Assembly: GCA_044228875.1 (NCBI GenBank)
Contig: JBGAUA010000003.1
Coordinates: forward strand, 15,279 to 79,278
Direction: 5' to 3'
DNA length: 64,000 nt
DNA from: Epilinea sp044228875
GTDB lineage: Bacteria > Chloroflexota > Anaerolineae > Epilineales > Epilineaceae
Positions 27,168 to 35,463 of the stretch are shown piece by piece (the stretch's first letter is position 1; every line of letters starts with the position of its first letter). The position numbers were made by a program, and so were the translations under genes. The notes beneath the pieces were generated by a model. That model saw only the letters and a list, made by a program, of their open reading frames with translations, ran no database searches and was not told where the DNA came from.

Positions 27168-27187
27168 CGCAGGGCAGCCACCCTGCG
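27168..27187 (-). terminator. Possible terminator downstream of the LysM gene
   Basis: A CGCAGGG/CCCTGCG 7-bp stem with a six-base loop lies about 50 bases past the LysM gene stop. There is no T-run after it on the minus strand, so the call is weak. Confidence 0.3.
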
Positions 27188-27238
27188 CTTCGGGCACGAA
27201 GGGGACCGGAATCGCGCCGACCTGTGGTACGGCCCTGC

Positions 27239-27862
27239 TCAGGCTTGAGGGCCTGCTTCCGCACCCGCCTTGCCCGCGGCGGCGGCACTGCCCGCCACCT
27301 GCTCCCGGATGCCCAGCACCTGCGCCAGCATCGGGAAGGCCGCGGCCCACATGAAGCCGTCCTTGATGGCCGCGAAGACGAACTGCGGCGTCAGCGTCAC
27401 CTGCTTCACCGCCACCGCCTGCGCCGCGGCGTAGGACACGATGCCCAGGGCCAGGGAGATGCCCAGGATCTGCCTGCGGATATGCTTCGGCAGGACGCCG
27501 GCCATCGCCGCCAGCCAGAAGCTGAGCAGCACGCCCAACACCTCCGCGCCCAGGCCGCCCAGATGAGCGCCCCAGGTGCTCGTCAGGGAATGCTCCGCCT
27601 GGGGCACCAGCAGCACCTGCCCCGGCTTGATCTCCAACTGGGCCGGATCCGCCATGGCGTTGGCCTCGGCCAACTGGATCGGCGCCACCTCGAAGGCGCT
27701 GGCGATCGTCGCCGCGGTGTCGCCGGCCTGCACGGTGTAGCGCGTCACCGTCTCCACCGCGTCGGCCGGCACATGGGGCATGAAGTCCCGCGTCCACCAG
27801 GCCAGGGAAACGATCAACATCAGGCAGAGCCCCGCCGCAAGGTATAGCGCCGCCTTTCTCAT
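27239..27862 (-). CDS. LysM-domain multi-helix membrane protein
   Basis: A 207-residue protein: a transmembrane helix at residues 3-22, an extracytoplasmic LysM domain at about 44-92 (TRYTVQAGDTAATIASAFEV ... GQVLLVP), then three more hydrophobic helices (GAEVLGVLLSFWLA, ILGISLALGIVSYAAA, FVFAAIKDGFMWAAAF). LysM domains bind peptidoglycan or other N-acetyl sugars. Having LysM between the first and the last three helices is an uncommon layout. The ATG at 27862 overlaps the stop of the small membrane gene (ATGA), which sets the start. It is the last gene of the minus polysaccharide operon and may tether the assembly machinery to the wall; that role is inferred. Confidence 0.75.
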   Translation of the reverse strand: MRKAALYLAAGLCLMLIVSLAWWTRDFMPHVPADAVETVTRYTVQAGDTAATIASAFEVAPIQLAEANAMADPAQLEIKPGQVLLVPQAEHSLTSTWGAHLGGLGAEVLGVLLSFWLAAMAGVLPKHIRRQILGISLALGIVSYAAAQAVAVKQVTLTPQFVFAAIKDGFMWAAAFPMLAQVLGIREQVAGSAAAAGKAGAEAGPQA

Positions 27863-28047
27863 CCCCGGCCTCCGCCCTGCAGGGCCGAGCCCACCATCCC
27901 CAAGGTCAGCCAGGCTGCCACCGCCAGCAGGGTCAGTCCGGCCACCGCGTTTACCGCGGCCAGTCCCGCGCCGGCCACCCAAAGCACGGCCAGTAGCAGA
28001 AAAGCACCCACCACCTGCCGCGGGGCCCAGGCCAATCGCTCGTTCAT
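27859..28047 (-). CDS. Small two-helix membrane protein
   Basis: A 62-residue protein with two hydrophobic helices (VVGAFLLLAVLWVAGAGLA and LTLLAVAAWLTLGMV) and a basic N-terminus. The start is the ATG at 28047, eight bases after AAGGAG; an in-frame GTG at 28056 lies inside that ribosome binding site and is rejected. Its stop overlaps the LysM ATG by four bases, so the two are translated together and may form one complex. No family is recognised. Confidence 0.65.
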   Translation of the reverse strand: MNERLAWAPRQVVGAFLLLAVLWVAGAGLAAVNAVAGLTLLAVAAWLTLGMVGSALQGGGRG

Positions 28048-28111
28048 CCTTCGCACTCCTTAACATTGTGCTCTTGTGCAACATGCCGATCGGCTGGCAT
28101 CCGACCAGGCT

Positions 28112-29545
28112 TCAGCGACCCACCAGACGCAGAACCTTGGCTGCGGTCCGGAGCAGGATCCAGCCGTCCAAGAGCAGTGAACGGTGCTTGATATAGTACA
28201 GATCGTACTGCAGTTTGAGAAGCGCGTCGTCCGTGGACGCGGCGTAGTCCTGGTGGACGGCCGCCCAGCCCGTCAGCCCCGGCGCCACCGCGTGGCGGGC
28301 GCGGTAGAAGGGAATGACCTCCGCCAGCCGGGCTACGAACTCCGGCCGCTCCGGCCGCGGCCCGATCAGGCTCATCTCCCCGCGCAGGATGTTGAAGGCC
28401 TGCGGCAACTCGTCCAGGCGCGAGCGGCGCAGCCAGCGCCCCAGCCGGGTGACCCGCGGATCCGCGGCCGCCGCCCACCGCGGCCCCGCAGCCTCAGCGC
28501 CCGGCTGCATCGTCCGCAGCTTGTAGAGGGTGAAGGGCCGCCCTCCGCGACCGAGCCGCGTCTGACGGAAGAGAATCGGCCCCGGGCTGTCCAACCAGAT
28601 CAGGGGGGCCAGAAGCGGCAGGAGCAGCGCAAGGAAGGCCAGCCCGCCGAGGCCGGCGACGATGTCGCCGGCCCGCCGTCCCAAGCGGTACAAGCCTCTG
28701 GACTCCGGAAGACTGAGCGGCAGAACCACCGCCCATTGCTCGCCGATATGCTCCACCGGCACGCGACCGGTCAGCTGCTCGTAGAGCAGGGGCATGGGGG
28801 TGAGCGCAACCCCTTGCTCCTGGGCATCCAGCACGGCACGGAAGAGGCCGGCCTCCATGCCGTGGGTAATGGCCAGCACCACCTCTGTGACACCCAGATC
28901 ACGAATGCCGGTCAGGAGGGACTCGCGGCCGCCCAGGACCGGGAGATCCGCCACCTGGCGCCCGGCCAGTTCCGGGTCGTCGTCGATGAAGCCGACCACC
29001 TCGTAGAGCGGCGCCGCCTCGGCGCGGACAGCCGCCAGGATCGTCCGTCCGGCCTCGCCGGCGCCGACGATGATCAGCCGCGTGCGGAAGGCGCGGCGCT
29101 CGACCACCGCCAGGAAGGCCAGCCGCCAGAAGGGCAGGGCGAGTGCCGAACCCAGGGCGAAGAAGACCGCCACGTGCCGGACCAGGGTCCAGGGCGGGGG
29201 GATGAAGTAGGCAAGGGCCCAGAGGAGCAGCAGCTGGCCACCGACCGTCAACGGACCCACGAAGGCCAGCAGGCGGCGACGGGGGCGTCCCAGCTCGTAG
29301 AGGCCGTTGGCCCAGGCCAGGGCCAGCCAGAGCGGCAGAAGCAGAGCCAACCAGCGCAGGTACTCGCCCGCGAAGGGCCGTTCCGCCCAGTTCCACCCGG
29401 AGCGCAGACCGCCCATGCGCAGGGCAAGCGCGAGCAGGGCCGCCAGCAGAAGGAAGTCGCCGCCGGCAAGGATGGCCTGACGGCTGCGCCGGTCCAGGGG
29501 GAGAAAGGATGGCGCGTTCGCCGCCGCCGCGGGCGCGGCGCTCAA
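28112..29545 (-). CDS. Polyprenyl-phosphate sugar-1-phosphate transferase (WbaP/EpsE type)
   Basis: A 477-residue exopolysaccharide initiating transferase. Four to five N-terminal helices, then a CoA-binding-like Rossmann domain (LIIVGAGEAGRTIL, YEVVGFIDDDPE), then the PF02397 catalytic domain with SPGPILFRQTRLGRGGRPF, YKLRTM, SRLDELPQAFNILRGEMS and IGPRPERPEFV. It should transfer a sugar-1-phosphate from a UDP-sugar to undecaprenyl phosphate, starting the repeat unit. The start is uncertain: a TTG at 29545 overlaps the upstream GT2 stop (TTGA), matching other junctions here, while ATGs at 29617 and 29656 would overlap that gene by over 70 bases. A second transferase of the same type lies at 59589. 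Confidence 0.88.
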   Translation of the reverse strand: MSAAPAAAANAPSFLPLDRRSRQAILAGGDFLLLAALLALALRMGGLRSGWNWAERPFAGEYLRWLALLLPLWLALAWANGLYELGRPRRRLLAFVGPLTVGGQLLLLWALAYFIPPPWTLVRHVAVFFALGSALALPFWRLAFLAVVERRAFRTRLIIVGAGEAGRTILAAVRAEAAPLYEVVGFIDDDPELAGRQVADLPVLGGRESLLTGIRDLGVTEVVLAITHGMEAGLFRAVLDAQEQGVALTPMPLLYEQLTGRVPVEHIGEQWAVVLPLSLPESRGLYRLGRRAGDIVAGLGGLAFLALLLPLLAPLIWLDSPGPILFRQTRLGRGGRPFTLYKLRTMQPGAEAAGPRWAAAADPRVTRLGRWLRRSRLDELPQAFNILRGEMSLIGPRPERPEFVARLAEVIPFYRARHAVAPGLTGWAAVHQDYAASTDDALLKLQYDLYYIKHRSLLLDGWILLRTAAKVLRLVGR

Positions 29546-30561
29546 AACGCGTCCCGCCGCCGCGTGGCGCGGGTCGCCGGCGCGTCCAGGGCCTCCCGCC
29601 AGAAGCCCAGCCCCCATGAAAGATGCATGCACAACAGGACGGGCGGCAGCAGGCACACGTCACGCAAGGCCGCCCGACGCCGCAGCTGCCAGGCGGCTGC
29701 CAGCAGGGCCAGCAGGTAGGCCGCCGGGAGCGTCGCCAACCAGAGCCGCAACGCCGGTCGGATGACGGCCAGGAACAGCGCCAACGACAGGAAGGCGACC
29801 CACAGCGCTGGCAGCAGCTGCCGCCAACGCAAGGAGCCGCGGTGCTTGCGCCAGGTGGCGGCCCGGCCCCGGCCGTAGCCCCAGTACTGGCGCACCAGGC
29901 CGGCGGCGCTGCCACGGGTCAGGGTGCTGCTGCGGATCGCCGGGTCCAGCCACACCGTTCCGCCGGCCGCGCGGATGCGCAGGGCCAGCTCGTAGTCCTG
30001 GTTACGCTCCAATGCCTCGTCAAAGCCGCCCAGGCGCGCGAGCGTCGCGCGCGGCCAGGCGCCCAGGTAGACCGTGTCCACCGGCCCCACCCCGCCGCGG
30101 CGGAAGGCGGCGTCGCCGGCGCCCAGAGGATGGGTCCAGGCCAGGGCCACCGCCCGACCCCAGGCCGTCGCGCCCCGCCCACGCAGACCCCCGCCCACGC
30201 AGTCGGCGCCCGTGGTATCGAGGGCCGCAAGGCAGGCCGTCACGTAGTCCGGGGCCGGCAGGGCATGGGCATCGAGGCGCAGGATCACCGCGCCGCGGGC
30301 GGCGGCCAGGGCGGCGTTCAGTCCCGCCGGCGTGCTGCCGGCGGCATTGTCCACCCAACGAATGGGGCAGTCCGCACACCGGCGCTCGTCGGCCAGGGCC
30401 ACTGCCCTCGTCGCCCCGTCCCCCGGCAGGCCGGCAACGAGAATCTCCAGTCCCCCTGCCGGCCGCTCGCCGGCCAGGAGGGCGTCCAGGCAGAGGCCGA
30501 GGACCGCCCCAGCGTCACGGGCGGGAATGATCACCGAGACAGCAGGCGCCGTCGCGCTCAT
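29542..30561 (-). CDS. GT2 family glycosyltransferase with C-terminal membrane helices
   Basis: A 339-residue transferase. The GT-A fold starts VSVIIPARDAGAVL; AVILRLDAHALP supplies the D-x-D/H metal site; the region near residue 180 carries FDEALERNQDYELALRIRAAG, the acceptor-side ED-type motif. Two or three hydrophobic helices follow residue 245 (FLSLALFLAVI, YLLALLAAAW), so it is membrane-bound. It resembles succinoglycan/ExoA-type transferases. The ATG at 30561 overlaps the preceding GT4 stop by four bases (ATGA), which fixes the start. Confidence 0.85.
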   Translation of the reverse strand: MSATAPAVSVIIPARDAGAVLGLCLDALLAGERPAGGLEILVAGLPGDGATRAVALADERRCADCPIRWVDNAAGSTPAGLNAALAAARGAVILRLDAHALPAPDYVTACLAALDTTGADCVGGGLRGRGATAWGRAVALAWTHPLGAGDAAFRRGGVGPVDTVYLGAWPRATLARLGGFDEALERNQDYELALRIRAAGGTVWLDPAIRSSTLTRGSAAGLVRQYWGYGRGRAATWRKHRGSLRWRQLLPALWVAFLSLALFLAVIRPALRLWLATLPAAYLLALLAAAWQLRRRAALRDVCLLPPVLLCMHLSWGLGFWREALDAPATRATRRRDAF

Positions 30562-31802
30562 CGGCGACCGACCGCGATCCCTGATTGCCGCGGCGCCGCG
30601 GTCTGCGCGCGCCGGTAGACCGCGTCCGTGGCCCGCGCGGCATGATCCCAGGTCCAGGCCGCGGCCACGGCCAAGGTCTGGGATTCCAGCCGCCGCCGCC
30701 AGGCTGAATCGGCAAGCAAGCCGGCGAGGCCGGCCGCCAGGGCTGCCGGGTCTCCAGGCCGCACCAGCAAGCCGCCGCCGTCGGCAAGGGCCTCCGGCAG
30801 GCCGCCGACGGCGGTGGCCAGCACCGCCCGCCCGCGGCCGCGTGCCGCCGCCAGCACCGCGCTCATGTCGATGTCGCGGTAGGGCAGCACCACCAGGTCC
30901 GCGGCGGCGAAGGCCATGTCTCGCTCCGCCCGCGGCAGGTAGCCGCTCTGGAAGTCGACCGCTGCCGCGCCGCCGGCCCGATCCACCCGCCGCTGCCAGT
31001 CCGCCAGGGCGGCCGCGCCGCCCGCCACCGCCCCACGGACCATCAACCGCGCCGCCGGTAGGCCGGCGCGGACCGCCGGCCAGGCATCCAGGAGCTGGTC
31101 CAGGCCCTTGTAGGGACGCACATGGCCCAGGAAGAGCGCCAGGGGGACCGCGGGGTCGATGCCCAGGACCATCCGCGCGGTGACGCGGTCGACGGGCGTC
31201 GTCACCGGATCGGCCGGCATGGGCACGACGGTCACCGGTGGGGCAGCCGCTCCCAGAAGGTTCGCCATGCGCTGTCGCGAGACCTCGCAGTGGACGATCA
31301 AGGCCCCGGCGCTGCGGTAGAGCCGACGCCAGACCACGGCCTGGCCGGCATGCCTCTCGTGGGGCAGGACGTTGTGCGCGGTGTAGACCGCGGCCCGGCC
31401 GCGAGCCCGGGCGACGGCCAGGGACGCAGCATCGACCAGCGGCGCCAGGCTCCATTGCTGGTGGAACACGCCACCCCGCCCCCGGCGATTCTCCAGCCGC
31501 CGCAGGGCGACCAGTTCCAGCGGATAGGTCAGGAGGCGGGCCAGGCGGCGTGGCAACGGTCGCGATCGCAGGAGGCCGGCGGCCCGGCTCGGCCCGGACA
31601 GCCAGGGAGCAAAGGCGGTCAGGACCTCGGCGCATTCCGGAGCCTGGGCCCGGTCCGCCAGCAGCGGCGCGGCGGCGAAGGTGACACGCCAGCCGGCGCG
31701 CGTCATGGCCTCGGCCAGGAACCGGTCGTAGTCGGGCACCTGGTGGGCGGGATCCACCATCAGCACCCGCCGGATGCCGGACGGCGCGGTGGCAGCGGCC
31801 AT
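30558..31802 (-). CDS. GT4-like glycosyltransferase
   Basis: A 414-residue GT-B glycosyltransferase. The N-terminal half begins RRVLMVDPAHQVPDYDRFL; VYTAHNVLPHE gives the substrate loop. The C-terminal nucleotide-sugar-binding half has LALFLGHVRPYKGLDQLLDA, DLVVLPYRDIDMSAVLAAA in place of the classical E-x7-E region, and GGLPEAL. It is diverged from standard GT4 proteins but keeps the fold signatures. The ATG at 31802, seven bases after the upstream gene, is favoured; the open frame further up overlaps that gene. It assembles the surface polysaccharide with its neighbours; the sugar is not predictable. Confidence 0.82.
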   Translation of the reverse strand: MAAATAPSGIRRVLMVDPAHQVPDYDRFLAEAMTRAGWRVTFAAAPLLADRAQAPECAEVLTAFAPWLSGPSRAAGLLRSRPLPRRLARLLTYPLELVALRRLENRRGRGGVFHQQWSLAPLVDAASLAVARARGRAAVYTAHNVLPHERHAGQAVVWRRLYRSAGALIVHCEVSRQRMANLLGAAAPPVTVVPMPADPVTTPVDRVTARMVLGIDPAVPLALFLGHVRPYKGLDQLLDAWPAVRAGLPAARLMVRGAVAGGAAALADWQRRVDRAGGAAAVDFQSGYLPRAERDMAFAAADLVVLPYRDIDMSAVLAAARGRGRAVLATAVGGLPEALADGGGLLVRPGDPAALAAGLAGLLADSAWRRRLESQTLAVAAAWTWDHAARATDAVYRRAQTAAPRQSGIAVGRR

Positions 31803-31809
31803 GGTCGCT

Positions 31810-32967
31810 TCAGCCTGTCCGCTCGGCCAGGATCGTGTGGTAGAGGGAGGCCAGCCGCCGTGCGGCATGGCCCGGCGAGCAATGCAGGCCGACATGGCGC
31901 CGGGCGGCCTCGCCCAGGCGGCCGGCTTGCTCCGGGTTGTCCACGAGGGCCAGCAGCCGCTCGGCCAGCTTGTCGGGGGAGCGCGGTGGGATCAGAAGGC
32001 CCGTCTCGCCGTCCTTGACCACATCCGGCACGCCGCCCACCCGCGAAGCGACCACCGGTCGCGACAGGGCCATCGCTTCCAGAAGCACCACCGGCAGGCC
32101 CTCCTGCCGCGAGGGCAGCGCCACCAGATCGCTCGCGGCCAGGAGCGAGGGCACGTCGGCACGATAGCCCAGGAAACGCAGGACACCCTCCAGTCCCAAG
32201 GCCCGGGCCTGAGCCTCCAAGTCCTGCCGCAGAGGCCCGTTGCCGGCGACGAGGAAGCGGGCCTGCGGCCGGAAGGTGTGCACCACCTGCGCGGCGATGA
32301 GAAAGTCATCGATGCCCTTCTGCGGCGAGAGCCGCCCGATCAGGCTGATGACCGTGGCGTCCAGCGGCAAGCCCAGCCGGGTGCGCACGGCCTGGGGGTC
32401 ATCGGCTTCGGCGGCGATACGATCGACATCGATGACATTGGGCACCAGGACCACCCGCCGCTCGTCCAGACCACGCGCCAGGAGCATCCTGCTCTGGTCG
32501 CGGGAGACGGTGACGACCCGGTCCGCGAGGCGCAGGAGGAACAGATCGATGGCCCGATACAGCCGCAGGCGGCGGGAGGTGCCGGTATGCAGATGCACCG
32601 TGGCCACCCAGGGCAGGGCCCGGTCGGAGCGCCGCGCGGCCAGACCACCCAGGATGTTGCTCTTGTAGTCGTGGGTATGCAGCACGTCGGCGCCGCTCCC
32701 CTGCACCCGCCGGGCCACCCGGCGGGCCAGGCCCAGGCTGAACGGCCCGGGGTCTTCCATCTGCTCCGCCTCGAGGCCCCGCTCACGGGCGCGCTCCAGC
32801 CAGGGATGCAGCTCCGACCCGCCGTCCGGAGCGCGGTAGAGCGCCAGGATACGGGTGGCCACGGCGTAGTCCCGCAGGGCGTCCACCAGCAGCAGCAAGG
32901 CCTGCTCCGGCCCGTAGGACTGGGTTGAGCTGCGAACGTTGAGCACGGCCAGCGGCGGGCGGTTCAC
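31810..32967 (-). CDS. GT4 family glycosyltransferase
   Basis: A 385-residue GT4 enzyme. N-terminal features are VLHTHDYKSNILGGLAAR and ATVHLHTGTSRR; the C-terminal domain has ISLIGRLSPQKGIDDFLIAA, a GYRADVPSLLAASDLVALPS stretch, and the E-x7-E motif in REGLPVVLLEAMALSRPVVA. The start is GTG at 32967, overlapping the upstream GT4 stop as GTGA. The second of three successive GT4 genes, it probably adds one sugar of the repeat unit on the cytoplasmic face. Confidence 0.9.
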   Translation of the reverse strand: MNRPPLAVLNVRSSTQSYGPEQALLLLVDALRDYAVATRILALYRAPDGGSELHPWLERARERGLEAEQMEDPGPFSLGLARRVARRVQGSGADVLHTHDYKSNILGGLAARRSDRALPWVATVHLHTGTSRRLRLYRAIDLFLLRLADRVVTVSRDQSRMLLARGLDERRVVLVPNVIDVDRIAAEADDPQAVRTRLGLPLDATVISLIGRLSPQKGIDDFLIAAQVVHTFRPQARFLVAGNGPLRQDLEAQARALGLEGVLRFLGYRADVPSLLAASDLVALPSRQEGLPVVLLEAMALSRPVVASRVGGVPDVVKDGETGLLIPPRSPDKLAERLLALVDNPEQAGRLGEAARRHVGLHCSPGHAARRLASLYHTILAERTG

Positions 32968-34121
32968 GCGGCGGCCCTCCGCCGATGGTCCAACGCCGCC
33001 AGCCAGTGGTCGTACTGGTCCTGGAGCGCCGCGGCATGCGCTTCGATGCTGAAGCGCTCCCGCGCCAGCGCCTGCCCGGCCGTCCCCATCCGTGCCCGAC
33101 GGGCCGGATCCGTGATCAGGCTTCGAATGGCCGCGGCCAGCGCCGCGGGATCACGCGGCGGCACGAGCAACGCCGTGCTCCCGTCGTCCACCGCCTCGGC
33201 CACGCCTCCCACCCGCGTGGCGACAACGGTCCGTCCCGCCGCCTGGGCCTCGAGCAATGCCAGGGGCAGGCCCTCGATGTCCGAGCCGAGGACCACCAGG
33301 TCGCAGGCGGCGTAGAGACGTGGGAGGTCGTCGCGCTGACCGAGGAACTGCACCCGGTCGGCCAGGCCGGCCGCCGCCGCGAGGGCCGGCAGCGTCGCGG
33401 TCAGGGGACCGTTGCCGGCGCATAGGAGCCTCGGTCGCGGGAGGCAATCGGCCAACAGGACCATGGCGGCCAACAGGTCCGCGTGGCGCTTCTGGGGGTG
33501 GAGCCGGGCCGGCGTGAGGAGCAGCAGGTCATCGAGGGCCAGGCCCAAGGCGGACCGTGCGGCGCTGCGATCCTGCCCGCCGAAGGTCTCGAGCCGGATG
33601 CCGTTGGGCAACACCGCCACCCGACGGGGGTCGATGCCCTGGCGAACCAGCCAGGCGGCGTCGGCAGCGGAGACGGCCAGATAGCGTTGGCCGGGAAGGC
33701 GGTCCAGCAGCCGATCGGCCAGGCGGCGCGCCCGACCGGGCGCCAGGGGTCGGCAATGTTCGTGGGCGATGGTCAAGGGCAGGCCGGCCATGCGGGCGGC
33801 CAGGCGGGCATAGGGCGCCACGCGGCTGTAGAGCGGGGTCTGGACGATGGCTGCCCCGCTGGCACGCAAGGCGGCGGCCAACGCGAGCACCGCCCCCCCG
33901 TCGCGAGGGCCGCGCAACCGACCCAGCACATGGACGGGAACGCCCATCGTCCGCGCCGCAGCCACCGAAGGGCCCTCGTCCCGGGCGCAGATGAGAACCG
34001 GACGGTAACGGGTGGGGTCGAGCCGCCGCCAGCCGTCCAGCGCCAGGCGTTGGGCGCCGCCCTGCCCGAAGTCCAGGAAGACATGGGCCACGGTCACCGG
34101 AACGCCCGGCACGGCGTTCAC
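32964..34121 (-). CDS. GT4 family glycosyltransferase
   Basis: A 385-residue GT4 enzyme. The N-terminal loop HVFLDFGQGGAQRLALDG is the donor/acceptor Gly-rich loop of the family. The C-terminal half has LLTPARLHPQKRHADLLAAM, QFLGQRDDLPRLYAACDLVV and the E-x7-E motif in IEGLPLALLEAQAAGRTVVA. The GTG start at 34121 overlaps the stop of the small transporter gene (GTGA). It is the first GT4 in the operon after the methyltransferase and transporter. Confidence 0.9.
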   Translation of the reverse strand: MNAVPGVPVTVAHVFLDFGQGGAQRLALDGWRRLDPTRYRPVLICARDEGPSVAAARTMGVPVHVLGRLRGPRDGGAVLALAAALRASGAAIVQTPLYSRVAPYARLAARMAGLPLTIAHEHCRPLAPGRARRLADRLLDRLPGQRYLAVSAADAAWLVRQGIDPRRVAVLPNGIRLETFGGQDRSAARSALGLALDDLLLLTPARLHPQKRHADLLAAMVLLADCLPRPRLLCAGNGPLTATLPALAAAAGLADRVQFLGQRDDLPRLYAACDLVVLGSDIEGLPLALLEAQAAGRTVVATRVGGVAEAVDDGSTALLVPPRDPAALAAAIRSLITDPARRARMGTAGQALARERFSIEAHAAALQDQYDHWLAALDHRRRAAA

Positions 34122-34525
34122 GAACGGAAGACCATGGCCACGCCGATGATGATCACCACCACGCCCAGGACCCGCTCAAGGGAGATCGTCTCCCCCAGCA
34201 GGTGGTGCGCGCTCAGGAGCAGCGGCAGGTAGCCCAGGGCCAACAGGGGATAGGCCCAGGACAGAGGCTCCCGCGACAGAACCCGGGTCCAGAACAGGGC
34301 GGCGACGAACGCGAGCCCATAGCCTCCGGTGAGCGCCGGAATGGTGAAGGCCTTCCAGAGCCCGGACAGGGAGAACTGCATCTCGCCGCCCATCTGGTTG
34401 GTGCCGTGCTTCATCAGCAGTTCGGCCACCTGGCCGATGGCGATGGCGACCAGCAGCAGCGCGAAGCTCCCCCAGCGTTGATCGGTTGGCATGGTTCTTA
34501 GGGTCTCCTGTGATTGCGCGCTCAC
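34118..34525 (-). CDS. Small four-helix DMT/SMR-like transporter (ArnE-like)
   Basis: A 135-residue membrane protein with four predicted helices (FALLLVAIAIGQVAELLM, ALTGGYGLAFVAALFW, LLALGYLPLLLSAHHLL, VLGVVVIIIGVAMVF). Size and topology match the EamA/small multidrug resistance group, including ArnE/ArnF, which flip undecaprenyl-phosphate-linked sugars. In this setting a lipid-linked sugar flippase fits better than drug export. Two starts are possible: GTG at 34525, which overlaps the methyltransferase stop as GTGA, and ATG at 34492, twelve bases after AGGAG. The GTG is listed because the same junction type recurs in this operon. Confidence 0.75.
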   Translation of the reverse strand: MSAQSQETLRTMPTDQRWGSFALLLVAIAIGQVAELLMKHGTNQMGGEMQFSLSGLWKAFTIPALTGGYGLAFVAALFWTRVLSREPLSWAYPLLALGYLPLLLSAHHLLGETISLERVLGVVVIIIGVAMVFRS

Positions 34526-35280
34526 GCGACGCTGGATGATGGTGAACGACGCGCCGTGGCGATGACCGACAATCCGAAGGGCAGTCGATGGCCCGCGGCG
34601 ATCCAGCGTCGCTCGACGTCGAGCACCGCGATCGCCAGCCGGTTTATCGGTTCTGGCGGGATGGTCAGGTCACGCGCCGGACCGGCCGGTGTGAAGCGCT
34701 CAGCGAAACGCCAGAGGATGGCCGCGCCGAGAAGCAGGCCGTTGGCGTAGGTCAACCGTTCGACCTCGAAGCCCGCCTGCCGCAGGCGATCCGCCAGCAG
34801 ATGGGCGTTGTAGCGCTCGCGCGTGCCTACCTCGTCATCATGGCGGCCGCGCAGCCAATCATAGGCCGGCACTTGGATGAGCAGGCGCCCGCCCGGCCGA
34901 AGGATACGGTGGAATTCACGCAACGCCGCCAGGTCGGAACCCACGGCCTGATGGTACACCACGTCCAAGGAGCTGACGCTGTCGAAGCTCTCCGACTTCA
35001 GAGGAAGCGCGGTGACCGTCGCCTGGCAGCGCTGCCGTATGCCGCGCCGCCCGGCCCAAAGGAGTGCATCGCGGTAGAGATCCACCGCGACCGCCGCCGG
35101 CGCTTCCGGCCGCGCCCGGGCCAGAGCCGCCAGCCAGCCGCCCGTGCCGCAGCCGGCGTCCAGCAACTCGCCGGGATCTCCCGTTCCCAGGAGCAGGCCC
35201 ATGGCGGTCGCGCGCATGCCCAGGTACCACCAATGCAGATCCTCTACGCGGGCCAGGGTTCGATAGGCGGCTTGATTCAT
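34522..35280 (-). CDS. SAM-dependent class I methyltransferase
   Basis: A 252-residue methyltransferase. The SAM-binding motif I is LLDAGCGTGGWLAAL near residue 40, with acidic motif II in AVAVDLYRDAL; VSSLDVVYHQ (motif IV region) and LRPGGRLLIQVPAYDWL follow, a Methyltransf_11 pattern. First gene of the minus polysaccharide operon, transcribed from the promoter near 35338. It probably methylates a sugar or lipid intermediate, but a small-molecule substrate cannot be excluded. Confidence 0.85.
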   Translation of the reverse strand: MNQAAYRTLARVEDLHWWYLGMRATAMGLLLGTGDPGELLDAGCGTGGWLAALARARPEAPAAVAVDLYRDALLWAGRRGIRQRCQATVTALPLKSESFDSVSSLDVVYHQAVGSDLAALREFHRILRPGGRLLIQVPAYDWLRGRHDDEVGTRERYNAHLLADRLRQAGFEVERLTYANGLLLGAAILWRFAERFTPAGPARDLTIPPEPINRLAIAVLDVERRWIAAGHRLPFGLSVIATARRSPSSSVA

Positions 35281-35332
35281 CGCTCAGAGATCTGCCTTGT
35301 CGCCGGGACCTGCAGGGGCTGTCGTGCCGGCT

Positions 35333-35341
35333 ATCTTATCA
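35333..35341 (-). promoter_or_regulatory. Extended -10 promoter of the minus polysaccharide operon
   Basis: On the minus strand TGA-TAAGAT, with TAAGAT at 35338-35333, is an extended -10 element. The transcript would start near 35326, about 45 bases before the methyltransferase ATG at 35280. Confidence 0.45.
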
Positions 35342-35353
35342 TCGCCCCCATCT

Positions 35354-35382
35354 TTGACCACCCTTGGGCCGGATCCTATAGT
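35354..35382 (+). promoter_or_regulatory. Strong sigma70-type promoter of the plus glycosylation operon
   Basis: TTGACC (35354-35359) and TATAGT (35377-35382) are separated by 17 bases, the best canonical promoter in the window. The start site would be near 35389, leaving a leader of about 75 bases before the ATG at 35464. It lies back to back with the minus operon promoter. Confidence 0.7.
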
Positions 35383-35463
35383 CTGCGCGGTGGCTTCCTT
35401 CTCGCATCCAGCAGGCCTCGCCCGCTCTCGGCCAGGGCCTTCAGCTGTCTTCTCGTCGAAGTC

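Larger units (their letters stand above)
26545..27238. other. 694-bp intergenic repeat island
   Basis: No credible gene on either strand. The left half carries three inverted repeats built around GGCATCA/TGATGCC (26650-26770). The right half carries inverted and direct copies of GGATCGGTGTTA (26901-26978) in locally A+T-richer sequence, unlike the rest of the window. From about 27000 the composition is normal and no element is seen except the hairpin at 27168. Confidence 0.7.

Noticed and set aside
27008..27847. Plus-strand open frame of about 280 codons opposite the LysM gene
   Set aside because: The translation is Arg/Gln/His-rich without domain or signal peptide; the minus strand encodes a LysM membrane protein.
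34588..35463. Extended N-terminus of the GT-C gene
   Set aside because: The 290 upstream codons are antisense to the methyltransferase; a strong promoter lies at 35354-35382, and the first membrane helix begins just after the ATG at 35464.
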